Below, in pieces: positions 7,994-15,625 of a stretch of DNA of 18,502 bases. The translations under genes and the position numbers were made by a program. Origin of the DNA: Halobacteriales archaeon QS_9_70_65. GTDB lineage: Archaea > Halobacteriota > Halobacteria > Halobacteriales > Haloarculaceae. The first letter of the stretch is position 1; each line of letters begins with the position of its first letter. The notes below the pieces were generated by a model that was given only the letters and a program-made list of their open reading frames with translations, made no database searches and was not told the DNA's origin. The stretch covers positions 1 through 18,502 of the forward strand of contig PXSC01000056.1 in NCBI GenBank assembly GCA_003023535.1. Direction: 5' to 3'.

Positions 7994-10269
7994 GCGACGC
8001 CGACGACTCCGGGCCCGGCCGCCGCGAGGTGGCCTACCGGCTGTTCGCCGCCGAGTTCGACGACGCCGAGTTCGACTACAGCGAAAGCGACGAGGAGCGG
8101 GCGCCCAACTACGTCGTCACGCCGACCGGCGCCCGCGCCAACCGGCTGTTCGCGGTCGGCGTCCTCACGGAGGTCGAAAGCGTCAACCCGGAGATGGTCC
8201 GGGGCCGGGTCGTCGACCCGACGGGCGCGTTCGTCACCTACGCCGGCCAGTACCAGCCCGAGGCGCTCGCGGTCCTCGAGCGGACGGAGCCGCCGGCGTT
8301 CGTCGCGCTGTCCGGGAAGGCCCGGACCTTCGAGCCGGACGACGACGACGTCGTCTACTCGTCGGTCCGGCCGGAATCGGTCAGCGCCGTCGACGCCGAA
8401 ACGCGGGACCGCTGGGTCGTGACGGCCGCCGAGCGGACGCTCGACCGGGTCGGCGTCGCCGCCGCCGCCCTCGAGTCGGGGCTGACCGGCGACGCCCTCC
8501 GGGTGGCGCTGACCGACGCCGGCGTCGACGACCGACTGGCCGACGGCGTCGCCCTCGCGCTCGAGTACTACGACACCACGCCGGCGTACCTCGGGGCGCT
8601 CCGGGAGACCGCGCTCGACGCCGCCCGCGTCGTCGCCGACGAGGCCGACGAGGCCGACGCCCCGACGCTGGCGCCGGACGATTCCGGCGGCCCGGACGCC
8701 CCGACGGCGGCCGACCTCGCGACGATGGAGCTGTCGGCGCCCGCGACGACCGGTGACGCCGGCGTCGCCGGCGAGACGACGACCGCCGAGCCGGATCCCG
8801 ACCCCGAGCCCGTGGAGGCGACCGCCGGCGCCGGGACGGACGCGGAGCCGACGACCTCGACCCCGGGCGACGACGCCGCCGAGACGGAGCCGGCGGCGGC
8901 GACGGCCGATACCGGGGCCGACTCGGGCGTCGGTGCGGACGCGGACACGGAGGCCGACGCTGACGCCGACGTCGACGCGGACGCGGCGATCGATTCCGAC
9001 GGCGAAACGGATACCGAGGCGGACGTGGAGACCGAAATCGGAGACCTGGAGGCAGCCACGGCGGACGCCGACGACGAGCCTGCCCTCGACACGGACCGCG
9101 GCGACGCCGACGAACCCGGCGAGTTCGAGCCCGGCGAGTTCGACCTCGACGAGGAGACGAGACAGGAGGTCGAAGAGGAGTACGGCACCGAGTTCTCGAC
9201 GGCCGACGAGGTCGAGGAGGCGGACATCGAGTCGCCTGAGCCCGACACCGAGGCCGAGGCCGACGAGCCGGCGGGCGACGATGACGATGACGACGACGAC
9301 AGCGGCGCCGACGTCGACGACGGCGCCGACGCCGACACCGAGTCCGACCCGGAGGAGACGGCCGACGAGGCCGACGAGGCCGACGCCGAAGACGACGAGG
9401 ACGAAGACGTCGATCTCGAGAACGCGGTCATGGCGGCGATGGAGACGGTCGGCGACGGCGACGGTGCCGACCGGGAGGCGCTGGTGGCGGCCGTCGTCGA
9501 CGAGCACGGCGTCGACCCGGAGGCCGTCGAGGAGGCCATCCAGGACGCGCTGATGAGCGGCCGGGATACGGAGCCACGCCGCAGAGCGCCGCGAGCACCT
9601 GCTGGAGCTGCTGGCGACGACGAGCGCCGACCGGGTCGTCTTCCTCGGCGATCTCGGCGACGGCATCGGCGAGCCGACCGGCGCCGAGCGGGTCGAACTC
9701 CGGGAGCTGCTGTCGGCGGTGACGGACCGGGCGCCGGTCACGGTCGCGAAGGGCAACCACGACGGCGACCTGTCGGCGGTGACCGACCGCTTCGCCGGCG
9801 TCGAGCTCGCCGACGGCCCGGGAACGCGCGTCGGCGACGTCGGCTTCTGTCACGGCCATACCTGGCCCGACGAGGCGGTGCTCGCGGCGCCGACGGTCTG
9901 CACCGCCCACGAGCACCCGCAGGTGGCCCTGGAGGACGCCGTCGGCGGTCGCCGCACCGAGCGGGCGTGGCTCCGGGGCCGGCTCGACTCCGAGGCGTTC
10001 GATCACGACTACGACCGCGTCGGCGACCGGCTGGTCGTCTGTCCCGCGTTCAACGACCTCTCGGGCGGCACCCACGTCAACGAGGCCGACGACTTCCTGT
10101 CGCCGTTCCTGCCGGCGGGGCTGGACGGCGGCGAGGCGTACCTGCTGGACGGCACCCGGCTGGGGCCGTACCGGGCGGTCTGACCGCCCGCTGCCGGCCG
10201 TCCGACCCGACGACCGGCGCGGATGCGGGTACGGGTGGTTCGACAGTAGTGTTAGATAAGAACTCGTAG
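7990..10269 (+). CDS. rpap1: RPA-associated protein (Rpap, COG3390); genuine part ends near 9576, rest is out of frame
   Basis: Rpap proteins bind their partner RPA and carry an OB-fold. Here residues about 10-150 form that domain (RREVAYRLFAAEF, NRLFAVGVLTEVE, GRVVDPTGAFVTYAGQY). Residues about 215-475 are a very acidic, low-complexity linker rich in D, E, A and T. Residues about 478-525 form a helical C-terminal domain (NAVMAAMETVGD, DPEAVEEAIQDALMSGR). From about residue 529 (GRDTEP) the open frame turns into Arg/Gly/Pro-rich sequence to the stop at 10269. That part is the wrong-frame reading of the phosphoesterase gene beneath it, so it is not a real domain. Related proteins end within about ten residues of this point. 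A deletion has removed the normal end and stop. The start overlaps rpa1 by 4 bp. Confidence 0.75.
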   Translation: MSDADDSGPGRREVAYRLFAAEFDDAEFDYSESDEERAPNYVVTPTGARANRLFAVGVLTEVESVNPEMVRGRVVDPTGAFVTYAGQYQPEALAVLERTEPPAFVALSGKARTFEPDDDDVVYSSVRPESVSAVDAETRDRWVVTAAERTLDRVGVAAAALESGLTGDALRVALTDAGVDDRLADGVALALEYYDTTPAYLGALRETALDAARVVADEADEADAPTLAPDDSGGPDAPTAADLATMELSAPATTGDAGVAGETTTAEPDPDPEPVEATAGAGTDAEPTTSTPGDDAAETEPAAATADTGADSGVGADADTEADADADVDADAAIDSDGETDTEADVETEIGDLEAATADADDEPALDTDRGDADEPGEFEPGEFDLDEETRQEVEEEYGTEFSTADEVEEADIESPEPDTEAEADEPAGDDDDDDDDSGADVDDGADADTESDPEETADEADEADAEDDEDEDVDLENAVMAAMETVGDGDGADREALVAAVVDEHGVDPEAVEEAIQDALMSGRDTEPRRRAPRAPAGAAGDDERRPGRLPRRSRRRHRRADRRRAGRTPGAAVGGDGPGAGHGREGQPRRRPVGGDRPLRRRRARRRPGNARRRRRLLSRPYLARRGGARGADGLHRPRAPAGGPGGRRRRSPHRAGVAPGPARLRGVRSRLRPRRRPAGRLSRVQRPLGRHPRQRGRRLPVAVPAGGAGRRRGVPAGRHPAGAVPGGLTARCRPSDPTTGADAGTGGSTVVLDKNS
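9557..10183 (+). pseudogene. rpe: Rpe-type calcineurin-like phosphoesterase, N-terminus deleted
   Basis: Frame 2 is open from 9557 and encodes a metallophosphoesterase related to the RPA-associated phosphoesterase. Visible motifs are RVVFLGDLGDGIGEP (second metal motif), KGNHDG (third), HGHTWP and TAHEHP (C-terminal His motifs), and the family ending GEAYLLDGTRLGPYR. Homology begins at RSHAAERREHLLELL. The expected start, roughly 40 residues and the first D-x-H metal motif are absent, and two TGA codons (9551, 9554) lie directly upstream. There is no ATG before the active-site motifs, and the first usable codon is a GTG at 9719. As drawn it should be catalytically dead. The lesion is shared with the end of rpap1. 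Confidence 0.8.
10172..10190 (+). terminator. Hairpin spanning the rpe stop codon
   Basis: CGGGCGGT and ACCGCCCG form a perfect 8-bp stem with a CTG triloop that overlaps the TGA at 10181-10183. It may mark the end of the operon transcript. No U-run follows, so this is only a positional inference. Confidence 0.35.
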
Positions 10270-10286
10270 AGAGGCTTGAAGACGTA

Positions 10287-10451
10287 GAAAGCCCTCGACG
10301 CTCTCGACTTCTGCTCGCGGGCCTTCGGCCCGCTCGCACGGCTCGAGGCGACGGAGTCGCCTCGCTGCCCGCGACTCGCTGCGCGCTTCGGCCGCGGTGC
10401 GGCCTGCAGTGCTTGCGTCGTCGGGGTTCGCCGAGAGCGCCTCGCCCTTTC
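10287..10451. repeat. Palindrome-rich element with imperfect terminal inverted repeats
   Basis: The 387-bp gap between rpe and the helicase gene holds no gene. Its core is bounded by 20-bp ends, 10287-10306 and 10432-10451, that match as inverted repeats at about 15 of 20 positions (GAAAG...GCTCTCG). Inside are three perfect triloop hairpins: 10317-10333 (7-bp stem, TTC loop), 10344-10364 (9-bp stem, GGA loop) and 10390-10404 (6-bp stem, GGT loop). It may be a MITE-like non-autonomous element or a structured RNA. I see nothing definite in 10191-10286 or 10452-10537. Confidence 0.5.
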
Positions 10452-10537
10452 AGTCCGCCAGGAGTCAGTTGAGCGGCCGGCAGAAACTAACTCGTTGCTC
10501 GGTGCTTATTTGAACACCGCCGGTTCGACAAGCGGGT

Positions 10538-10547
10538 CGCTTAATCG
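10538..10547 (+). promoter_or_regulatory. TATA-like element of the Lhr helicase gene
   Basis: CGCTTAATCG places TTAATC 25-30 bp before the ATG at 10571, the spacing seen at other promoters in the window. A very short leader is implied. Confidence 0.5.
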
Positions 10548-10570
10548 GCTCGCGCTATTAGGGTAGAGCG

Positions 10571-13411
10571 ATGAGTGACACCCTAGCCGCCGGCATGGAC
10601 GCCTTCGCCAGCCTCCACCCGGCGGTGCGCGAGGCGCTGTCCGAGCGGGGGTTCACGACGCCGACCGAGCCACAGCGCGAGGCGATTCCGGCGCTCGTCG
10701 CCGGCGAGCACGGCCTCGTCGTCGCGCCGACCGGTTCGGGCAAAACCGAGACGGCGATGCTGCCGGTGCTGTCGGCCATCCGCGACCGGGACGGCCGGTT
10801 CGGGATACAGGCGCTGTACGTGACGCCGCTGCGGGCGCTGAACCGCGACATGCGCGAACGGCTGGAGTGGTGGGGCGAGACGCTGGACGTCGACGTGGAC
10901 GTCCGTCACGGCGACACGACGGACTACCGGCGGCAGCAGCAGGCCGAGAACCCACCGGACGTGCTGGTGACGACGCCGGAGACGATGCAGGCGATGTTCA
11001 CCGGCGAGAAGCTCCGCCGGGCGCTTGCCGACGTCGAGCACGTCGTCGTCGACGAGGTCCACGAACTCGCCGAGTCCAAGCGCGGCGCCCAACTGACGGT
11101 CGGCCTCGAGCACCTCCGGGAGCACGCCGGCCCGGTCCAGCGGATCGGGCTGTCGGCGACGGTCGGCGACCCCGCGGAGGTGGGGCGGTTCCTCACCGGC
11201 GACCGCGGCTGCCGGGTCGTCGAGGTCGAGGCCGCCACCGACCTCGACGTCGAGGTCCGGACGCCGCGGATCCGGTCGACGGACCACGAGACCGCCAGCC
11301 GGCTGATGACCGACGCGACCGCCGCCAGCCACGTCCGCTGTATCGACGAGATCGTCGCCGACAACGACTCGACGCTGGTGTTCGTCAACACCCGCCAGAC
11401 CGCCGAGGGGCTCGGCTCCCGGCTGAAGGCCTACGGCACCGACGTCGGGGTCCACCACGGCTCGCTGTCGAAGGAAGCCCGGATCGACGTCGAGGACCAG
11501 TTCAAATCGGGCGAGCTGGACGCGCTGCTATGTACGTCGTCGATGGAGCTGGGTATCGACGTCGGCCGCATCGACCACGTGATCCAGTACGCCAGCCCCC
11601 GGGAGGTGCGGCGGCTGCTCCAGCGGGTCGGCCGGGCGGGCCACCGCCGGGACGAGGTCTCGGCCGGCACGGTCGTCACGACCCACCCCGACGACACCCT
11701 CGAGGCGCTGGCCATCGTCGACCGCGCCGAGCGCGGCGCGGTCGAGGCGGCCGGCATCCACCACGCCAGCCTCGACACCGTCGCCAACCAGGTCTGTGGG
11801 CTGCTGATGGGGCTCGGCGACCTGTCGGCGGCCCGCGCCTACGAGATCGTCACGCGGGCCTACCCGTTCCGGGAGCTCGCCGAAACCGACTTCAAGGCCG
11901 TCGTCCGGCAGCTGTCCGACAACCGCGTTCTCTGGCTCGACGAGGAGGCCGACCGCATCGAGTCCTCCGGCGGCACCTGGCAGTACTTCTACGCGAACCT
12001 CTCGATGATCCCCGACGAGGCCAACTACATCGTCTCGGACATGGCCTCCGGCCGGACCGTCGGGACGCTGGCCGAGCGGTTCGTCGTCACCTTCGCCCAG
12101 CCCGGCGAGACGTTCATCCAGGGCGGCGACATGTGGCGCATCACGGAGATCGACGACGGCGAGGAGGAGGTGCTCGTCACGCCGGTCGAGGACCCCGCCG
12201 GCGAGGTGCCCTCCTGGGTCGGCCAGGAGATCCCCGTTCCGTACGACGTCGCCCAGCGGGTCGGCCGGGCGCGGGCGACGATCGCCCGGGGGTTCGACGA
12301 GGGCGCCTCCCGGGCGGCCGTCGCCGCCGACCTCGCCGGGCGGTTCCCGGTCGACGAGCACACCGCCGAGACGGCGCTGGAGCCGTTCGAGCGGCAGGAA
12401 ACGACGACCCCGACCGACGACCGCGTCGTCGTCGAGGGGTACGGCCGCAACGTCGTCGTCAACGCCGCCTTCGGCCACACGGTCAACGAGACGCTCGGCC
12501 GGTTGCTGTCGGCGCTGATCGGCCAGCGCACCGGCTCGTCGGTCGCCCTCGAGACCGATCCCTACCGCATCGAGCTGGAGGTGCCGGGCGGGACGAGCCT
12601 CGGCGACGTTCGCGAGCTGCTGGCGGAGACCGACCCCGCCCACGTCGCCGGGCTGGTCGAGCTGAGCCTGAAGAACGCCGACTCGCTGAAGTTCACCCTG
12701 GCGCAGGTCGCCGCCAAGTTCGGCGCGTTGAAGCGCTGGAAGGGCAAGGGCTCGAGTCAGAACGGCTTCGGCAAGGACCGGCTGCTCGAGGCGCTGGAGG
12801 ACACCCCCATCTACGACGAGGCCGTCCGGGTCGTCCTCCACGAACAGCTCGACGTCGACGGCGCCGCGGCGGCGCTGGAGCGCATCCAGTCCGGCGACCT
12901 CGCCCTCGAGACGGTCGGCGAGCGCACGCCGGTCGGGGGTGCCGGCCGCTCGTCCGGCCGGGAGCTGCTCGCCCCGGAGAACGCCGACGCCTCCGTTATC
13001 GAGACCGTCAAACAGCGCATCCAGGAGGACCGCGTCCTGTTGGCGTGTCTCCACTGCATGGAGTGGGACCGCCGCCAGCAGGTCAGCCGCGTCGACGACC
13101 AGCCCGAGTGCCCGGCGTGCGGCTCGACGCGGGTGGCGGCGCTGAACCCCTGGGCCGACGAGGTGCTGGCGGCCGTCCGGGCCGACGAGCGCGACGAGGA
13201 AGCCGAAAAGCAAACCCGGCGGGCCTACCGGGCCGCGAGCCTCGTCCAGAGCCACGGCAAAAAAGCCGTCATCGCGCTCGCGGCCCGCGGCGTCGGCCCC
13301 CGCAACGCGGCCTACGTCATCAACAACCACCGCGAAAACGAGGACGACTTCTACCGGGACATCCTCGAGCGGGAGCGCACCTACGCGAAGACGAAGTCGT
13401 TCTGGGATTAG
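10571..13411 (+). CDS. lhr: Lhr-family ATP-dependent superfamily 2 DNA helicase
   Basis: This 946-residue protein is a 3'-5' DNA helicase of the Lhr family, associated with DNA repair. Motifs are in order: PTEPQREAIP (Q motif, about 31-40), APTGSGKTE (Walker A, 52-60), TPLRAL (Ia), DEVH (Walker B, 161-164), LSATV (III, 194-198), VFVNTRQTAEGL (IV) and LQRVGRAGHR (VI, about 348-357). The winged-helix and Lhr C-terminal regions follow (VVVNAAFGHTVNETLGRLL, LKFTLAQVAAKFGALKRWKG). A four-cysteine zinc site is at C826, C829, C847 and C850. The C-terminal RNAAYVINNHRENEDDFYRD segment is also typical. The length suits Lhr core proteins and no catalytic motif is missing. It has its own promoter, but its position after the RPA operon fits a repair role. 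Its TAG overlaps the stop of the convergent gene. Confidence 0.9.
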   Translation: MSDTLAAGMDAFASLHPAVREALSERGFTTPTEPQREAIPALVAGEHGLVVAPTGSGKTETAMLPVLSAIRDRDGRFGIQALYVTPLRALNRDMRERLEWWGETLDVDVDVRHGDTTDYRRQQQAENPPDVLVTTPETMQAMFTGEKLRRALADVEHVVVDEVHELAESKRGAQLTVGLEHLREHAGPVQRIGLSATVGDPAEVGRFLTGDRGCRVVEVEAATDLDVEVRTPRIRSTDHETASRLMTDATAASHVRCIDEIVADNDSTLVFVNTRQTAEGLGSRLKAYGTDVGVHHGSLSKEARIDVEDQFKSGELDALLCTSSMELGIDVGRIDHVIQYASPREVRRLLQRVGRAGHRRDEVSAGTVVTTHPDDTLEALAIVDRAERGAVEAAGIHHASLDTVANQVCGLLMGLGDLSAARAYEIVTRAYPFRELAETDFKAVVRQLSDNRVLWLDEEADRIESSGGTWQYFYANLSMIPDEANYIVSDMASGRTVGTLAERFVVTFAQPGETFIQGGDMWRITEIDDGEEEVLVTPVEDPAGEVPSWVGQEIPVPYDVAQRVGRARATIARGFDEGASRAAVAADLAGRFPVDEHTAETALEPFERQETTTPTDDRVVVEGYGRNVVVNAAFGHTVNETLGRLLSALIGQRTGSSVALETDPYRIELEVPGGTSLGDVRELLAETDPAHVAGLVELSLKNADSLKFTLAQVAAKFGALKRWKGKGSSQNGFGKDRLLEALEDTPIYDEAVRVVLHEQLDVDGAAAALERIQSGDLALETVGERTPVGGAGRSSGRELLAPENADASVIETVKQRIQEDRVLLACLHCMEWDRRQQVSRVDDQPECPACGSTRVAALNPWADEVLAAVRADERDEEAEKQTRRAYRAASLVQSHGKKAVIALAARGVGPRNAAYVINNHRENEDDFYRDILERERTYAKTKSFWD

Positions 13412-15543
13412 TCCTCGATCTCCAGCTCGTTGGTCGTCACGTGGAGGTACTGGACGCTCGTGGTTCCGTTGCGGCCGTCGCCGACGGTCCGGCCCGAGAG
13501 GTCCTCGTCGTAGTGGATCTGTGCGCCGTTGTCGCCTTGGACCTTCTCGGCGATGATCGCCCCGTGGATGTGGGGCACGTCGTCGCCCTCGTCGATGTCG
13601 ACCTTGGCGTTCGGCGCGTTGATGACGCCGGTGACGTTGGTCTTGATGTTGGCACCCCCGGTGCCGTAGTAGTTGATCTCGACGCGCGTGGCGTCGTGCT
13701 CGCCGTCCGGCGCCGTCGTGATGTTGCCGCTGCTGAGCGAGAGGTCGTCGGAGACGTACAGCTCGATTCGGCCGCCCTCCTCGAAGGTGAGCTTCCCCTG
13801 GTCGATGTCGAGTTTCGAGACCTTGTACGTGCCCGGAGGTAGCTCGCAGTGCTCGCCGGAGGACCCGACCTGTATGGTGCCGCCGTTCGTGCAGCTCGCG
13901 GGAACGGGGTCGACTTCGTCCTCGGGCGGAACCTCGATTTTGGGGGGGTCGGGGCTCGGCTCGTCCGGCGACTCCGGCGGCTTCGGGTCGTCCGGCGAGG
14001 TCAGCGGCCCGAGGCTGGCAGAGCCGCTGGAGTTCAGGGAGCAGTCTCCCCCGACGCTCCCGGTAACGTACACGTCGCCCGAGACGGTGTTCGAGCCGGA
14101 GCAGGTGAGGTCGCCGCCGACGTTGAGGTCCTGACTGATACTCGCCGAGTCGACGTTCACGTCGCCAGCGACGTAGACAGTTCTGGAGACTGTCGTCCCC
14201 GACAGGTCGGCGTCGCCGCCGACGTGAACCTCGTCGTCGTAGTCACTGTCGGTGTCCTCGAGGTCCGCGTCGGTGTAGGCCGGCCCGCCGACGGTCGTGT
14301 CGTCGGTGTAGATGCCGTCGCTCGCGTGCAGCTCGCCGTCCACGTCGACCCCGGCGCCGTCGTCCTGTTTTCCGTAGGTGCCGTCCGTGTACACGTCGCC
14401 GTTCAGGGTGGGGTTCTTTTCGAGACTCTTCAGCGTCTCGGCGTGGATGTCGCCGTCGACCGTCACGCCGTTGGAGTTGAACGTGAGTTCGCTGCCGGTG
14501 CGGACCCCGCCGACGGAGACGCCGGAGTTGCTCAGCGTGACCTTCTCCTCGGAGTGGATGGTCCCGCCGACCTCGTCGCCGTTCACCGTGACCTTCCGTT
14601 CGGCGAAGATGTTCTCCCCGACGCTTCCCGGGTCCTGTATCTCCACCTTCCGCTGGCTGTGGATGCTGCCGTCGACGCGGCCGCCGCTCGTCACGCTCAC
14701 CTTCTCGCCCTGCCGAATCGTGTAGACGTCGCCGTCGACGGTCCCCTCTATCGGGTTGACGCCGCCGTCGGTGACCACGTCGCCGTCGCCGATCGTCGCC
14801 GGCGACGGCACGACCAGCTCGACGGTCACCGTCTTCGCGTCGTCGTCCAGCTCGACGACCGTGCCGGCGGTCCGTCCGGCGATGAACTCGCCCCAGGCCC
14901 GGTAGTACTCGCTGTGGATGGTCACGTAGACGCTGCCGCTGGAGTCCGGAAGCGGGTTGGTCAGGCTGTCGGCCCGGTCGGTCGGGCCGGCCGTCGCGGT
15001 CAGATCGACCGTCGAGCCGCCGCTGCCGACGTCGCCCGAGACGACGACGACCGGCAGCGTCAGCGTGTCGCCGCGGTAGTGAAACTCCGGCGGCGACACC
15101 ATCCGGGCGTTCCCGTCGTCGCCACGGCGCCAGACGCCGCCGCCCTCGTAGGCGACCGTCGTGTCGCCGGTGTCGTACCGGATGGTTCCCATGTACGTCT
15201 TCTCCTCGCCGCAGCTGGCGTCGCTGACGTTCTCCGGCAGGATGAACGACCGATTGGTCGTCGTCCCGTTCTCGACGCAGATCCAGCTGGCGTCGTCCTC
15301 AACCGTGAGCTGTCCCTGGGAGGCGTCGACGGTCATCCCGCGCTGTTTGCTCCCGCCGAGGGCGACCGCCGCGGCCTCGGATGCCACCTGGGTCATCTCC
15401 TGGCTGGCCCGCTCGCTCTCGGCGCTGGAGGAGACGTCGTCGATGGACCCGCCGCCGAGGACCGCCACGGTCGTCGCTCCGGTGAGGACGATCCCGATGA
15501 GCAGCACGACCGCGAGCGGGCTGCTCTGTCCCCGGCGTGTCAT
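13408..15543 (-). CDS. DUF7289-like surface protein with pilin-type N-terminus and beta-helical repeats
   Basis: The start is set at the ATG at 15543, giving 711 residues and beginning MTRRGQSSPLAVVLLIG. An ATG at 15573 lies inside the promoter and is not used. The basic RRGQS followed by a hydrophobic helix (residues about 9-31) resembles type IV pilin-like signals of haloarchaeal envelope proteins. Residues about 260-500 form degenerate repeats of the type VDGSIHS, GGTIHSEEKVTL, VDGDIHA, LNGDVYT and VYVAGDVNV, like bactofilin or polymer-forming beta-helices. A proline/acid-rich linker (PPESPDEPSPDPPKIEVPPE) leads to a C-terminal domain with GVINAPNAKVDI and HGAIIAEKVQ. It is probably an extracellular structural protein whose exact role is unknown. 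It lies 82 bp downstream of the AAA ATPase on the same strand but has its own TATA-like box. Confidence 0.75.
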   Translation of the reverse strand: MTRRGQSSPLAVVLLIGIVLTGATTVAVLGGGSIDDVSSSAESERASQEMTQVASEAAAVALGGSKQRGMTVDASQGQLTVEDDASWICVENGTTTNRSFILPENVSDASCGEEKTYMGTIRYDTGDTTVAYEGGGVWRRGDDGNARMVSPPEFHYRGDTLTLPVVVVSGDVGSGGSTVDLTATAGPTDRADSLTNPLPDSSGSVYVTIHSEYYRAWGEFIAGRTAGTVVELDDDAKTVTVELVVPSPATIGDGDVVTDGGVNPIEGTVDGDVYTIRQGEKVSVTSGGRVDGSIHSQRKVEIQDPGSVGENIFAERKVTVNGDEVGGTIHSEEKVTLSNSGVSVGGVRTGSELTFNSNGVTVDGDIHAETLKSLEKNPTLNGDVYTDGTYGKQDDGAGVDVDGELHASDGIYTDDTTVGGPAYTDADLEDTDSDYDDEVHVGGDADLSGTTVSRTVYVAGDVNVDSASISQDLNVGGDLTCSGSNTVSGDVYVTGSVGGDCSLNSSGSASLGPLTSPDDPKPPESPDEPSPDPPKIEVPPEDEVDPVPASCTNGGTIQVGSSGEHCELPPGTYKVSKLDIDQGKLTFEEGGRIELYVSDDLSLSSGNITTAPDGEHDATRVEINYYGTGGANIKTNVTGVINAPNAKVDIDEGDDVPHIHGAIIAEKVQGDNGAQIHYDEDLSGRTVGDGRNGTTSVQYLHVTTNELEIED

Positions 15544-15566
15544 GCTGTCTTCGCTCAGCAGCGCTC

Positions 15567-15582
15567 GCGGCAAAAAGGCCGC
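15567..15582 (-). promoter_or_regulatory. T-run in a small hairpin: promoter of the DUF7289-like gene and/or terminator of the ATPase gene
   Basis: GCGGC and GCCGC flank a loop that reads CTTTTT on the minus strand. The T-run (15572-15576) is 29-33 bp upstream of the ATG at 15543, the normal TATA position. It also lies about 50 bp past the ATPase stop. Either role, or both, is possible. Confidence 0.4.
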
Positions 15583-15625
15583 TCGCGAATCGACTCCCGA
15601 AACGCGCCGGGCCGCCGGGACCGGC

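Noticed and set aside
7420..9756. Long minus-strand open frame of 778 codons opposite rpa1 and rpap1
   Set aside because: It is the antisense of clearly coding, high-GC genes. Its repeats of V, G and R or S mirror the acidic linker codons and no family motif is present.
9577..10269. Basic Arg-rich C-terminal domain on Rpap
   Set aside because: This stretch is the rpe gene read in the wrong frame. A strongly basic tail also does not fit this acidic proteome.
10184..10570. tRNA or other standard RNA gene in the gap
   Set aside because: No cloverleaf, T-loop GTTCRA signature in context or CCA-ready acceptor could be folded by eye. The hairpins are isolated perfect palindromes.
10867..13842. 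Plus-strand 991-codon open frame overlapping the helicase gene
   Set aside because: The Arg/Gly/Pro-rich composition is an out-of-frame reading of the helicase gene, which has all its motifs in the other frame.
15544..15573. Upstream ATG at 15573 for the DUF7289-like protein
   Set aside because: It overlaps the T-run in the promoter position, and the pilin-like signal begins properly at MTRRGQS.
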